From: Acidimicrobiia bacterium
GTDB lineage: Bacteria > Actinomycetota > Acidimicrobiia > Acidimicrobiales > Bin134
DNA: 64,000 nt
Reading direction: 5' to 3'
NCBI GenBank assembly: GCA_022825005.1
Contig: JAJDYU010000016.1
Coordinates: 68,604-132,603, forward strand
Shown here one piece after another: positions 53,476 through 62,733 of this stretch. The position numbers were made by a program, and so were the translations under genes. Under the pieces are notes generated by a model that searched no databases, was not told the DNA's origin, and saw only the letters and a list, made by a program, of their open reading frames with translations. How positions within the stretch are numbered: position 1 is the stretch's first letter; each line of letters opens with the position of its first letter.

Positions 53476-54429
53476 ATGGTTGACACCGCACTACCGCTGG
53501 CCAAGGGCTCGGTGTCGCTGCGGTTGTACCCCCACGACGGCCCGGCCGCCGACCAGCTAAACGAGGTGCGCGACCTGGCCCGACGAGCCGTGGAGGTGGG
53601 CTACGACGGGGTGATGGTGTCGGAGCACCACGCCGGTTTCCCGGGCTATTTCCCCAGCCCTCAGCAAATGGCCGGATTCTTGCTAGCGGCCATGCCGTCT
53701 GGGTGGGCTGCGCCATGCCCTCTGCTTTTGCCAATGAAGCCCTACGCGCTCATTGCGGAGGAAGTGGCCTGGCTTGCGGCAGCCTTCCCGGGTCGGGTGG
53801 GAGCGGGTTTCGCATCAGGAGCGCTGCCGGTGGACTTCGAGCTGGCCGAGGTGCCGTTCGACGAGATCAGCCCGCGGTTCAAGCAGGCCCTACCCCTGGT
53901 GGTGGCCGCGCTGCGCGGGGAGGCCGACCCTCCACTGGCCGACGACCGGGCCATCACCGCCTGTGCCGAGAACCCGGTGCCGATGGTGGCCGCCGCCCAG
54001 TCGCTCGCCGCAGTCCGCCGGGCGGCCGGGCTCGGCTTGGGCATCCTCTACGACAGCCTCCAAGCCACAGACCACGTGCGGGCGTTATCCGACGCCTACG
54101 ACGAGGCCGGAGGAACCGGCCCCAAGATCTTGATCCGCCGGGTGTGGATCGGCGGCCCCCCTGGCGAGGCCGTCGACAACCAACTCGACCTCTACCGGAC
54201 CTACACCACCGAGGGCACCATGGCCCGCTGGGACCAAGGCGCCAACACCGTGCTGGCCGCCAACGGCGCCGAGGCCGCCCAGCAACTATGGGCCGCCATG
54301 GAAGCCACCGGCTCCAACACCATCAACATCCGCATCCACGTAGTCGGGCTGTCGCCCGCCTACATCCGTGATCAACTCGACTTGCACGGAGAGCTCGTTG
54401 AGCATCTCAAACAGTTGATTTCTGGGTAG
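53476..54429 (+). CDS. LLM class oxidoreductase, second of a pair
   Basis: A 317-residue luciferase-like protein. Blocks include GYDGVMVSEHHAGFPGYFPSP, FPGRVGAGFASG and a C-terminal NTINIRIHVVG. It belongs to a different branch of the LLM family from the preceding gene, closer to alkanal-monooxygenase-like proteins with an EHH segment. The two adjacent genes could work as a pair or act on related substrates (inference). Confidence 0.82.
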   Translation: MVDTALPLAKGSVSLRLYPHDGPAADQLNEVRDLARRAVEVGYDGVMVSEHHAGFPGYFPSPQQMAGFLLAAMPSGWAAPCPLLLPMKPYALIAEEVAWLAAAFPGRVGAGFASGALPVDFELAEVPFDEISPRFKQALPLVVAALRGEADPPLADDRAITACAENPVPMVAAAQSLAAVRRAAGLGLGILYDSLQATDHVRALSDAYDEAGGTGPKILIRRVWIGGPPGEAVDNQLDLYRTYTTEGTMARWDQGANTVLAANGAEAAQQLWAAMEATGSNTINIRIHVVGLSPAYIRDQLDLHGELVEHLKQLISG

Positions 54430-54458
54430 GGCTCCACGAGCCATAGGCAGGAGTGAGC

Positions 54459-55169
54459 CTACGGCTTCATTACCACCAGGGTTCTTGCCGCTTTGTCGTG
54501 CCATCCCTGTCGATCGCGATCCCACATCAGGGCCAGATAGCAGAGCAGAAACAGAATCTCTCCAATGTATGGAAGGTAGAACGCTGGAACTAGCAGTACA
54601 GCGGGGAGAGTCCAGCGGATGATCGATTGCCCCCATCCCGGGGCGCGACCCCATTCTGGCTGGAAGAGGTCTTCGGCTCGGACCACCTGCGTTCTGGTTG
54701 CCATCTTGCCGAAGGTTTGGCCTTTCATCGCGGTCAGTCCGATTTCATAGAGCGCGATGAACAAGATCGGTACCCAAAAGAGTCCTTCCACGCTTTCGGC
54801 ATAGTCCCGAACAAGGTCGGCATCGTACGGCTCGTCGACCGGTATCGGCCGGATGTCGGTGAAGTGAAGGACGAGCAACAAGGCAAAAGTGAACACAAAA
54901 TAAACAGCCAAATCGATGAGCCGGCCACCAAAGCGAGCCATGCGAGAGGCCAGTTGGACCGGCTGGTCAGATGAAAGTGCTTCTTGGCGGGCGGTGGTTT
55001 CAGAGCCGCGGGCGCGGCGCTCCTTCGGGGGCTCCAGGTTTTCTGCACCGGTAAGGGGGTCGAGGGACTGCACCCCGTCGTCGGCCACATGCTCGGTCCA
55101 CGCTTCGCCGTCCCACCAGCGATATTCGTGACGGGTTGTGGGATCCGACTCCCAGGCGGGATTGCTCAT
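54459..55169 (-). CDS. DUF2510-RDD membrane protein
   Basis: A 236-residue protein. Residues 1-35 are a DUF2510 unit (YRWWDGEAWTEHV), and residues about 75-230 form an RDD domain with membrane helices, starting at RFGGRLIDLAVYF and containing GQTFGKMATRTQVVR. RDD proteins are small multi-helix membrane proteins with conserved Arg and Asp residues. A paralogue lies 73 bases upstream on the same strand. Function is not established for the family; transport has been proposed. Confidence 0.84.
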   Translation of the reverse strand: MSNPAWESDPTTRHEYRWWDGEAWTEHVADDGVQSLDPLTGAENLEPPKERRARGSETTARQEALSSDQPVQLASRMARFGGRLIDLAVYFVFTFALLLVLHFTDIRPIPVDEPYDADLVRDYAESVEGLFWVPILFIALYEIGLTAMKGQTFGKMATRTQVVRAEDLFQPEWGRAPGWGQSIIRWTLPAVLLVPAFYLPYIGEILFLLCYLALMWDRDRQGWHDKAARTLVVMKP

Positions 55170-55242
55170 GCGGAGGTCAGGCTATCTGTTGGCCGTGGGT
55201 GATCCCTTGGCGCAGATGGTTCTTGGAGAGATGGATTTGGGA

Positions 55243-55881
55243 TTAGCCGCCGAGCGGGTGTCGAGGCCGGGGAACGGGCTTGAAGAGGTCGTCAGGATCG
55301 TCGACAACCACCGTCTTCAACATCTTGTCCCACAGCGCCTGATGCCTGTCATTGACGAGCACCATGATTCCGCCGACCAATACCCACAGGGTCCCCACGA
55401 TCCCTACGGAGATGATGTTGAGGCCGATGGGAATTGCTGCCTTCAGAATCCATTCGCGAAGAAACATGGACAACCAGCCAGCGGCCCGTCGTTCATCCAA
55501 GTTCACTACCCGGATCTTCAGCAACTGTTTCGCCGGAGTCTGCCCTTGGGAATAGACGATCAGCGCCCAGATCAGGTAGCCGATCCCCAGTGTGACGACT
55601 GCCAACGGGATCTCCAGGAGGAACGCGCCGAAGCGCTTTCCACGTGAGGCCAGCATCGTCATCGGGTCGGGTGGGCTCCCGTCATGGAACTCATTTCGCA
55701 CCGCTCTCGAAGGTGCTGGAACCGACGGGGGTGTCTCTAGGGGGAGCCCTGCTTCATTGGCGCTGACAGGATCGACTGTCTGGACTCCGTCGTCGGCTAC
55801 TTGGTCGGTCCACTGCTCACCGTCCCACCATCGATATTGGTGGCGGCCGGTGGGATCGGGCTCCCAGGAAGAAACGCTCAT
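55243..55881 (-). CDS. DUF2510-RDD membrane protein, paralogue
   Basis: A 212-residue paralogue of the next gene on this strand. It has the DUF2510 segment (YRWWDGEQWTDQV) and an RDD domain beginning RGKRFGAFLLEIPLAVV and including GQTPAKQLLKIRVV. The conserved Arg/Asp positions differ from the downstream copy: LLEIP here replaces RLIDLA, so the first RDD Asp is absent. The two probably arose by tandem duplication and are likely cotranscribed. Confidence 0.82.
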   Translation of the reverse strand: MSVSSWEPDPTGRHQYRWWDGEQWTDQVADDGVQTVDPVSANEAGLPLETPPSVPAPSRAVRNEFHDGSPPDPMTMLASRGKRFGAFLLEIPLAVVTLGIGYLIWALIVYSQGQTPAKQLLKIRVVNLDERRAAGWLSMFLREWILKAAIPIGLNIISVGIVGTLWVLVGGIMVLVNDRHQALWDKMLKTVVVDDPDDLFKPVPRPRHPLGG

Positions 55882-55937
55882 GGTGCTGTCAGGCTAATAG
55901 TTGGCAGCGGCAATCCAACACCGGCAGGGTGATGCTG

Positions 55938-56843
55938 ATGACGGGTTACTACGAGTTTTCCATGCTGGCGGACAACGCCTCTGAGGTGGGGCTTGAGTGG
56001 AACGGGCCGCCGCCGGTGGAGCGGTGTCGGGTGGAATTGCCCAGCGGACTTGGTTTGAGCGCCATTGTGTGGGGAGACGCGCCGGCCCGGGTGGTGTTTC
56101 TCCACGGAGGGGCCCAGAATGCCCACACTTGGGACACGGTGGTGCTGGCTCTGGGGGAACCGGCGGTGGCCATTGATCTGCCCGGCCACGGGCACTCCGA
56201 CTGGCGGTCTGAGCACGACTACTGGCCGCCGTTGATGGCCGACGACGTGGCGGTGGCCATCCGAGAACTGGCGCCGGAGGCGGAGTTGGTGGTGGGCATG
56301 TCGCTGGGCGGGTTGACCGCCATCTGCCTGGGGGCTCGCCACCCGGAGCTCGTGCCCTCGCTGGCGGTGGTGGACGTGACTCCCGGCACCGACCACGCCA
56401 AGGCCGAGCCCATCGTGGAGTTCATCTCCGGACCCCAGACTTTTGAGAGCTTCGACGACATCTTGGGCCGGACCATGGAGTTCAACCCCACCCGCACCGA
56501 GTCGTCGCTGCGGAGGGGCATCATCCACAACGCCTTCGAGCAAGAAGACGGTAGCTGGACCTGGCGGTGGGACCCGGTGCGGGATTGGAAGCTCACCGAC
56601 CCGGACAAGCCGGGCGGGGGAAGCCCCGAGTTCTCCGACCTGTGGTCCGCGGTGGATGCGCTGACGTGCCCGGTAGTGCTGTATCGGGGGGCGGACTCAG
56701 GAGTGGTGGGCGACGAGGACGTGGAAGAGCTATTGCGCCGCCAGCCCGAGGCCGAGGTGGTGGTAGTTGCCGACGCCGGCCACAGTATCCAGGGCGACCA
56801 GCCGCGGGAACTGGCTCGACTTTTGGCTTCCCGCCTGAGCTGA
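55938..56843 (+). CDS. alpha/beta hydrolase
   Basis: A protein of about 301 residues with the alpha/beta-hydrolase fold: oxyanion strand VVFLHGGAQNAHTW, AIDLPGHGHSD, the nucleophile elbow GMSLGG (Ser122) and a late catalytic His in DAGHSIQ. The start is uncertain. ATG 55938 has CAGGG eight bases upstream; GTG 55929 and ATG 55932 are in frame. Members hydrolyse esters, lactones or C-C bonds such as meta-cleavage products; substrate unknown. Confidence 0.85.
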   Translation: MTGYYEFSMLADNASEVGLEWNGPPPVERCRVELPSGLGLSAIVWGDAPARVVFLHGGAQNAHTWDTVVLALGEPAVAIDLPGHGHSDWRSEHDYWPPLMADDVAVAIRELAPEAELVVGMSLGGLTAICLGARHPELVPSLAVVDVTPGTDHAKAEPIVEFISGPQTFESFDDILGRTMEFNPTRTESSLRRGIIHNAFEQEDGSWTWRWDPVRDWKLTDPDKPGGGSPEFSDLWSAVDALTCPVVLYRGADSGVVGDEDVEELLRRQPEAEVVVVADAGHSIQGDQPRELARLLASRLS

Positions 56844-56846
56844 GCC

Positions 56847-57818
56847 CTAGTCGTTGCCGTAGGCCGCCGTCAGGCGCTCGGCGCCGCCGATGCCGGGGGC
56901 GGGCTTGCCGCCGGGGTAGCGGGCTTCGTAGACCCCGGCCAGGCCGTCTCGCCAGCTCACCTGGCAGGGGCCGGTGAGAGAAATCCGCTTGGCCGGATCG
57001 GCGCCCGCGCCGGGCTGCGACCCGGGGAAAACGTCGTAGGCGACCTCGGGCATCTTTCCGGAGAGCTCGCCCAGGTGCATAACCCAATCCTCGGCTTTGA
57101 CGTGCTCGTCGCCGCCCCAATTGACCACGGTGGCCGGCACCGACGCCGCGGCCAGCAGCGGCTCAACGTGGGCGTTCATGTCGTCTTGGTGGATGGGGGA
57201 GTAGGGCGAAGGGGCCGGTGCCCGCAGCCGGATCGGCAGGTCGTTCATCAGCCAGTCCATGTGGTACACGGGCAGCCCGCCATTGGGCCCGTAGCTGGCG
57301 TTGATGCGGGCGATGGTGGTGGGCAGGTTGAGCGCCCGGGCCATGGTCCGGGCTACCGCCTCCCCGCCGATCTTCGACATCGAGTAAGTGGGGGCGTGGA
57401 CCGCGTGGCAGTCGCCGATGCGGTCGGTCTCGGTATAGAGGTGCCACGGGTCGGGGTGGGCGTGGTACACGGAGCAGGTGGAGGCGATTAGGGCGGCCTT
57501 TGCCTTGTGGCAGTGGGCCATGAGCAGACCGGTGCCCTCGGCGTTCACCTGGATGGCCCAGTCGTAGTCCAGGCCCTGGCCCTGAAAGGCCGCCATGTGC
57601 ACCAGGTAGTCGAAATCGTCGGGCAGCATCGAGAAGTCCCCGTCGGCCACGTCGGCAACCTCGGTGTGAACCCCGGCAGCTTCCACCATCTCCCGGCTGC
57701 CCTCGGCGCTAAACCGGGCGATTCCCCATACCTCGTTGTGCTCGGCCAGATAGGCGGCCATGGGGAGGGCGATCTGGCCGGTCATGCCGGTGATGAGGAT
57801 CTTCTGGTCTTGCAGCAT
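56847..57818 (-). CDS. NAD-dependent epimerase/dehydratase family protein
   Basis: A 323-residue extended SDR. It has TGMTGQIA near the N terminus (TGxxGxxA), the Ser-Tyr region STCSVYH and the catalytic YSMSK. AAGGAG precedes the ATG by six bases. Extended SDRs act on nucleotide sugars or on sterol and flavonoid-type substrates. It lies 19 bases downstream of the PIG-L gene on the same strand, so CofC, PIG-L and this gene may share a transcript. Confidence 0.85.
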   Translation of the reverse strand: MLQDQKILITGMTGQIALPMAAYLAEHNEVWGIARFSAEGSREMVEAAGVHTEVADVADGDFSMLPDDFDYLVHMAAFQGQGLDYDWAIQVNAEGTGLLMAHCHKAKAALIASTCSVYHAHPDPWHLYTETDRIGDCHAVHAPTYSMSKIGGEAVARTMARALNLPTTIARINASYGPNGGLPVYHMDWLMNDLPIRLRAPAPSPYSPIHQDDMNAHVEPLLAAASVPATVVNWGGDEHVKAEDWVMHLGELSGKMPEVAYDVFPGSQPGAGADPAKRISLTGPCQVSWRDGLAGVYEARYPGGKPAPGIGGAERLTAAYGND

Positions 57819-57837
57819 GGGAACTCCTTCGCAGGTT

Positions 57838-58566
57838 CTAGAGGTCGTCGATCAGCTTGAACAGCTCGGCCGAAGCCAGTCCGGCTCCTGCTCCCGCTTG
57901 GGCCAGCTTGTCGGCCACCCACGCGTGGAGTCGGGCCAGGTCGGCATGGCTGGGGTTGGGGGGCAAGTCCAAGGTGGTCTCATATTGGCTGACGAAGGCC
58001 TCTATGGCCCTTGCCTTGGCCGACTCGAACCCGGAAGCGTCCTCGGCGTGGTCGGGCTCGTCGGCCTCGAACAGGAGGAGGGCGTCCGGGCGGTGGGGGG
58101 CCAGGCCAAGCTCGGGGAAGAAATGAGGGTCGCGAGCGGCCACGATGCCGTCAACGGTCAGCCAGCCGGCGTGGCGGTGGTCGGGATGGAGCCGCCACCG
58201 CCGCCAAGGGTCGTGGCCCAGCACCACGGTAGGGCGCAGGGTCCTGATCCACGAGGCCACTTGCCGGCGGGGCTCCGGCCCCGATTCCAGCTCCCCGTCA
58301 ACCCAGCCCAAGAACACCACCTCGTCGGAAGCACCCAGCCGTCGGGCCGACTCGCGCTGCTCGTCTTGGCGCACCGCCACCAGCTTGTCCAGGTCGGCAT
58401 TGGGATCCCAGGTTCCCTTGGAGCCATCGGTACACACCAGCAGGCTCACCTCGCATCCTTGGGCTGCCCATTTGGCCAGCGTGGCCCCGGCTTTCAATTC
58501 GATGTCGTCGGGATGGGCCCCGATGGCCAGCGCCCGCTCAGGGGTGGCCAAGTCCTGCGACCTCAC
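57838..58566 (-). CDS. PIG-L family deacetylase
   Basis: A 242-residue LmbE/PIG-L protein with the zinc-binding AHPDD near the N terminus and a downstream HPDHRHAG. The family removes N-acetyl groups from sugar conjugates; actinobacterial members include MshB and Mca of mycothiol metabolism, but this sequence is not clearly either. The GTG start overlaps the CofC stop (GTGA), so the two are coupled. Confidence 0.87.
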   Translation of the reverse strand: MRSQDLATPERALAIGAHPDDIELKAGATLAKWAAQGCEVSLLVCTDGSKGTWDPNADLDKLVAVRQDEQRESARRLGASDEVVFLGWVDGELESGPEPRRQVASWIRTLRPTVVLGHDPWRRWRLHPDHRHAGWLTVDGIVAARDPHFFPELGLAPHRPDALLLFEADEPDHAEDASGFESAKARAIEAFVSQYETTLDLPPNPSHADLARLHAWVADKLAQAGAGAGLASAELFKLIDDL

Positions 58567-59120
58567 GCCATTACTGCCAGCTCGTCCAAGTCGGCGGGGA
58601 CGTCGATGTCGAGTCCGAAGGCGGGGTCGCGCAGTATGCGCAGGCTGCGTCCCAGCCGCTGAGCTTCGGCCGTGTGGCGGGCAAACGAGCCTCGACCATA
58701 GGAGAACTCGAACGGGCAGTCGCTGGGCAGGGCGATCACGTTGGTGCCGTCGTTTCGGCGGTCGGGTACCAGGGTGATGCCGGGCCAGTCGCCCATTGGC
58801 GCCAGGGATCCGGCCCGCGGGAGGTCTCCATGGGCCACGATCACCCGGTCAAATCCGCTGTCTCTCAGGTGGTCCACCCCGCTGCGCACTGCGCCGTTCA
58901 GCCCGGTGCCGGGGCGCCACACCACCTCGGCCCCCACGGATTCGGCCCAGTCGCGTACCCCGCCGTCGTCGCACACCACGGCCACCGCCAGCGGAGCGGC
59001 CGACTGAACCACGTGGGTGGCCATGTCGCGGGCCAGAGCAGCCCGTTCCTCGGCCCCGAGAGCAGGTGCAAGCCGGAGCTTGGCCTCGGCAAAGGCCTTC
59101 ACCGGGATCAACACCGCCAC
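58563..59120 (-). CDS. cofC: 2-phospho-L-lactate guanylyltransferase (CofC/FbiD)
   Basis: About 185 residues from GTG 59120, which has AGGA six bases upstream; GTG 59138 is an alternative. Family blocks are VLIPVKAFAEAKLRL, VAHGDLP, GRGSFARH and LDIDVPADLDEL. CofC/FbiD activates phospholactate or phosphoenolpyruvate with GTP at the start of F420 side-chain synthesis. Its neighbour across the divergent gap is gpsA, as in mycobacteria, which supports the call. F420 would serve the LLM enzymes in this window. Confidence 0.88.
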   Translation of the reverse strand: MAVLIPVKAFAEAKLRLAPALGAEERAALARDMATHVVQSAAPLAVAVVCDDGGVRDWAESVGAEVVWRPGTGLNGAVRSGVDHLRDSGFDRVIVAHGDLPRAGSLAPMGDWPGITLVPDRRNDGTNVIALPSDCPFEFSYGRGSFARHTAEAQRLGRSLRILRDPAFGLDIDVPADLDELAVMA

Positions 59121-59220
59121 CGTCGGTCCTGGGCTCACCCGCAGGAGTCTACGGCCATCGGCTCTGGCGGCCCATACGCAGTACCACTGGCCTGTTTTGG
59201 TACTGACCCGTCTACGCTCA

Positions 59221-60321
59221 ATGCCTATGTCCAACAGGGTCGCGGTCGTCGGCGGAGGGTCGTGGGGCACCACGGTTGCCCATTTGGCCGCGCACAACGA
59301 GCCCACCGTCCTGTGGTGCCGCGATCCGAAGACAGCCGTCGCCGTGAACGAGCACCACACCAATCCCCGCTATCTGTCCGGCTTCGATCTGCATCCCCGT
59401 CTGCGGGCCACCACTGATTTGGAACAGGCCGTGGCCGAGGCCGAGGTGGTGGTGATGGGGATTCCGTCGTCGGTGTTCCGACAGGTCTTGGAGAAGGTGA
59501 CCCCTCACCTGCGGCCCTGGGTGCCGGTGGTGAGCCTCACCAAGGGGCTGGAGCGGGGCACCCGATTGCGTATGACCGAGATCATCAACCAAGTGGCGCC
59601 GGCCCATCCTGCGGGCACCCTCACCGGCCCCAACCTGGCCAAAGAGATCCTGGCCGGACATGCGGCCACATCAGTGATGGCCATGGCCGACGACACCGTG
59701 GCCACCGCCCTTCAAGGGGTGTTCACCACCGAACGCTTTCGGGTCTACACCAATGACGACGTGATCGGCTGCGAGCTAGGCGGCACCCTCAAGAACGTGA
59801 TCGCCCTGGCCTCAGGCATGGTGGACGGCCTTGGTGCGGGGGACAACACCCGAGCGGCAGTGATTACCAGGGGCTTGGCAGAGATGGGCCGTCTGGGCAC
59901 CGCCATGGGCGGTCGGGCCGACACTTTTGCCGGACTGGCCGGGATGGGCGATCTGCTGGCTACGTGCATAAGTCCCCAGAGTCGCAACCGCCATGTGGGC
60001 GAGCAGATCGGACGGGGCCGCAAAGCCAAAGCGGTGGTGGCCGAGATGGACCAGGTGGCCGAAGGTGTGTTCACCGCGGGGGTAGTAGTGGAGTTGGCCG
60101 CCGAGCACAGCGTGGAGATGCCCATCAGCACCGAGGTGCATGCGGTGATCAAGGGCACGCGGACCGCGGCTGAGGCATCGATGGTGCTGATGGGGCGCCA
60201 AACCCGCCCCGAGCCGGAGGCGACCAGGGCGTCGCGTTTCCGCCGATTGTGGCCGGAGAAGGCGGACTCCAAAGGGTCGCCGCTGCGTCGGCTCTGGCGT
60301 TTCGTGACCCGATCATCTTGA
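59221..60321 (+). CDS. gpsA: glycerol-3-phosphate dehydrogenase [NAD(P)+]
   Basis: A 366-residue protein with GGGSWGT (NAD(P)-binding), LTGPNLAKEI and the catalytic-domain block GGTLKNVIALASG containing the conserved Lys. GpsA reduces dihydroxyacetone phosphate to sn-glycerol 3-phosphate for phospholipid synthesis. The protein is about 30 residues longer than usual at the C terminus, with a basic tail (RRLWPEKADSKG). It is divergent from cofC, and its stop overlaps the next start (TGATG-type). Confidence 0.93.
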   Translation: MPMSNRVAVVGGGSWGTTVAHLAAHNEPTVLWCRDPKTAVAVNEHHTNPRYLSGFDLHPRLRATTDLEQAVAEAEVVVMGIPSSVFRQVLEKVTPHLRPWVPVVSLTKGLERGTRLRMTEIINQVAPAHPAGTLTGPNLAKEILAGHAATSVMAMADDTVATALQGVFTTERFRVYTNDDVIGCELGGTLKNVIALASGMVDGLGAGDNTRAAVITRGLAEMGRLGTAMGGRADTFAGLAGMGDLLATCISPQSRNRHVGEQIGRGRKAKAVVAEMDQVAEGVFTAGVVVELAAEHSVEMPISTEVHAVIKGTRTAAEASMVLMGRQTRPEPEATRASRFRRLWPEKADSKGSPLRRLWRFVTRSS

Positions 60322-61667
60322 TGAGCAAACCTCTCGATGTTCTCGGTGCCCCCGGGTGGGGGGAGGTGGATGCCCGCGGGTCGGTCCGCCCCGGTTTCGG
60401 GGAATGGATGCTGGACTGGTGGGTGGGGGCGTCGGATCGCTGGCACCGGGCGTCGCATGAGGCCGCCGTGCGCCAGAGCGAAGTGGGGGACGGTGCGGTG
60501 GTGGAGACCCGCATGAAGGTGCCCGACGGAGACGCGGTGCAGCGGGTTTGGGCGGTCGCCGCTGGCGGGGGACCGGCGGCGGCGGTTGTGGAGGTGGGAA
60601 ACGAGGCTGCCACCGCTTTCGCGGTCGCCTTGGTGGTTCAGGCCCCGGGGGCGGTGCTCGCGGTGAGCCAGACCGGGATCGCCGTCGGGGGACAGACGGT
60701 GCTGTCGTGGGATCATCTCCCAGCGGGTGCTGCGGTCGGGCATGACGCGATTGAGGCTCTGCTCGAAGTTGAAGGCGGGACCACCCCAGGGTTGGACCTC
60801 AAAGGCCGCGACATGGTCGCCGCGGTGTGGCCGCTGCCCCACACCGCCCGGATGGCGGTGAGCGCATCGCTGGGCCGGGGCATGGTGCCGGCGCCATCCG
60901 ATCTGCCCGACGCCGAGGCAGTGGTGCGGGGTTGGCAGGCCCATCTGGATCGGGGGGCTCGGATCGAGGTGCCCGATGAGGGCTTGGCCCGGCGCATCGA
61001 CCGCAATCGCCGCCGATGGCTGGGGCAAACCGGCCGTATGGAGACCCTCGACGTCGCCGAACTCTGCGAGCTGTCGGTGCGGCTCGACCATCACGGCTAT
61101 CACGACGACGCCGAGGTGGTGCTGGACGAGATTGCCGCCCGTTGGACCACCGAGGCGCCATCCGAACGGCTGACGGCCTTCTCAGTCCACCATGACTTGA
61201 TGGGCGACGACGAGGCTGCTGTTCGATTCGTCGAGGCAGTGGCCGAGGCGGTTGAGGCTGCCGCCCGAATTGGTGCAGCCGTGCCGGTTGATCCGGTCGA
61301 GCGCCTTCTGATCTCCGCGGGCCAGGATCGGGCCGCGCAAGACCTCCGCCGTCTCCACCTGGATGCGACTCAACCTCCTGCTGAGGGGCTGCGGGCAGAA
61401 CTGGTGGCCGACCACGGCGAATATCTTCTGGTGGCCCCCGGCTTTCGACCAGCGTGGAGGGGAGGGTCGCTGGCGGTCTACGGGCTGCCCACTCGGTTCG
61501 GAACGCTGTCCTATGCAGTGCGCTGGCACGGTGCCCGCCCCGCGCTGCTTTGGGAGCTGGACTCCCGGCCCGGCCACGATCCGGTTGTGATTAGAGCCCC
61601 CGGGCTGGATGAGGGGTGGTCGAGCCAGGAACCGACCGGAGAAACGCTGTTGGCCGCACCCCAATAG
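60321..61667 (+). CDS. hypothetical protein downstream of gpsA
   Basis: A 448-residue protein whose ATG shares a base with the gpsA stop, so it is translationally coupled to it. The N-terminal half is beta-rich with repeated Val/Ala/Gly strands. The middle is helical (RIDRNRRRWLG, then a regular helix pattern), and the C-terminal part has VYGLPTRFGTLSYAVRWHG and LLWELDSRPGHDPVVI. This layout is compatible with an alpha/alpha-barrel flanked by beta-domains, as in some glycosidase-like proteins, but no catalytic motif was recognised. Function unknown. Confidence 0.72.
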   Translation: MSKPLDVLGAPGWGEVDARGSVRPGFGEWMLDWWVGASDRWHRASHEAAVRQSEVGDGAVVETRMKVPDGDAVQRVWAVAAGGGPAAAVVEVGNEAATAFAVALVVQAPGAVLAVSQTGIAVGGQTVLSWDHLPAGAAVGHDAIEALLEVEGGTTPGLDLKGRDMVAAVWPLPHTARMAVSASLGRGMVPAPSDLPDAEAVVRGWQAHLDRGARIEVPDEGLARRIDRNRRRWLGQTGRMETLDVAELCELSVRLDHHGYHDDAEVVLDEIAARWTTEAPSERLTAFSVHHDLMGDDEAAVRFVEAVAEAVEAAARIGAAVPVDPVERLLISAGQDRAAQDLRRLHLDATQPPAEGLRAELVADHGEYLLVAPGFRPAWRGGSLAVYGLPTRFGTLSYAVRWHGARPALLWELDSRPGHDPVVIRAPGLDEGWSSQEPTGETLLAAPQ

Positions 61668-61680
61668 CTACTTTGAGGGG

Positions 61681-62355
61681 ATGCGGGCCGCACTCAAGTC
61701 GGCTGCCCCCACCTTGGCGGTCGAGCGCCGTCTATGGGCTGATGGCCACCAGGTGGTGGTGGGCATGGACGAGGTGGGCAAGGGGGCGTGGGCCGGGCCC
61801 CTCACCCTGGTGGCCGCGGTGCTGCCCACCGACCGGAGGGTCTACCGGGTGCGGGACTCCAAGCTATTGACCGAAGCCGAGCGGGAAGGGCTGTTCGACC
61901 GGATCGCCGACTGGTGCGTGGCCTGGTCCGCAGGCCACGCCAGCAACGACGAGTGCGACCAATTGGGGATGTCAGCGGCCCAGCGCCTGGCCGCCCGACG
62001 GGCTTTGGATGGTCTGGGCCTAGTAGCCGACGCAGTGCTGGTGGACGGACGGTGGGATTTCGTAGGCAACGGCAAGACCCAGGCCTTGGTCAAGGGCGAC
62101 GCCACCTGCCTGTCGATCGCGGCAGCGTCCATCCTGGCCAAGGTCACCCGCGACCGCATGATGAGGGCCGCAGCCGAAGACCACCCCGACTACAACTTCG
62201 ACAGCAATAAGGGCTACCCCTGCCCCCGCCATCGAGCCGCCCTGGCCGCCCAAGGCCCCACCCCCCTGCACCGCCGCTCCTGGTCCTTCATGGACACCCA
62301 CGGCTGGGCCCACCTCCGCATCCCCTCCGGCCCCGACACCGCTCTGCCGTTCTGA
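61681..62355 (+). CDS. rnhB: ribonuclease HII
   Basis: A 224-residue RNase HII. The catalytic acidic residues are in GMDEVGKG and VLVDG, with the diagnostic KGDATCLSIAAASILAKVTRDR segment in the second half. It removes RNA from RNA-DNA hybrids and misincorporated ribonucleotides. The first motif reads DEVGKG where DEAGRG is common, a conservative variant. ATG 61681 was chosen over an upstream in-frame start inside the preceding gene. Confidence 0.93.
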   Translation: MRAALKSAAPTLAVERRLWADGHQVVVGMDEVGKGAWAGPLTLVAAVLPTDRRVYRVRDSKLLTEAEREGLFDRIADWCVAWSAGHASNDECDQLGMSAAQRLAARRALDGLGLVADAVLVDGRWDFVGNGKTQALVKGDATCLSIAAASILAKVTRDRMMRAAAEDHPDYNFDSNKGYPCPRHRAALAAQGPTPLHRRSWSFMDTHGWAHLRIPSGPDTALPF

Positions 62356-62397
62356 TTGACCGTCTGGCCGCGGCTACCGGGTACGATCTCGGGGCGT

Positions 62398-62718
62398 ATG
62401 GGGCAGCCGGTGACTGTTGTGGAGAGGGCGACGAGTCGCCCCGGAGTGATCCGCTTTGAGATCAACCGGAGCATTACTGGCACCGGTCATGAGCACTATT
62501 CCGTCGGGCGGGAAGTGGCCGGGGAGCGGCCGGTGGACGAACTGGCTCGCCGCCTGTTCGACCGGGGCGGGATCGACGCCATCCATGTGAACAGCAACAT
62601 CATTACCGTGGATCTGGCCAAGGGCGGTACCCGGGACGGCATCGACGATCTGATCGCCAACCTGTTCATCTACTACGGCCCCGGCGTCGAGGTGCCCACC
62701 ATTCCCGAAGGGGACTGA
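62398..62718 (+). CDS. Nfu_N-like (NifU N-terminal domain) small protein
   Basis: A 106-residue protein from ATG 62398. The pattern PGVIRFEINR, a central helix DELARRLFDRGGIDAIHV, then NSNIITVD and a C-terminal helix resembles the Nfu N-terminal domain found in Fe-S scaffold proteins. The C-terminal NifU domain with CxxC is absent, so it cannot be a complete scaffold. It lies between rnhB and the membrane-protein gene, on the same strand. Assignment is by pattern and moderately sure. Confidence 0.65.
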   Translation: MGQPVTVVERATSRPGVIRFEINRSITGTGHEHYSVGREVAGERPVDELARRLFDRGGIDAIHVNSNIITVDLAKGGTRDGIDDLIANLFIYYGPGVEVPTIPEGD

Positions 62719-62733
62719 CGGGCGGCAGAGGCG

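Noticed and set aside
59745-61103. Open frame of 452 codons on the minus strand
   Set aside because: Antisense to gpsA and the coupled downstream gene; composition is Arg/Pro/His-rich with no domain.
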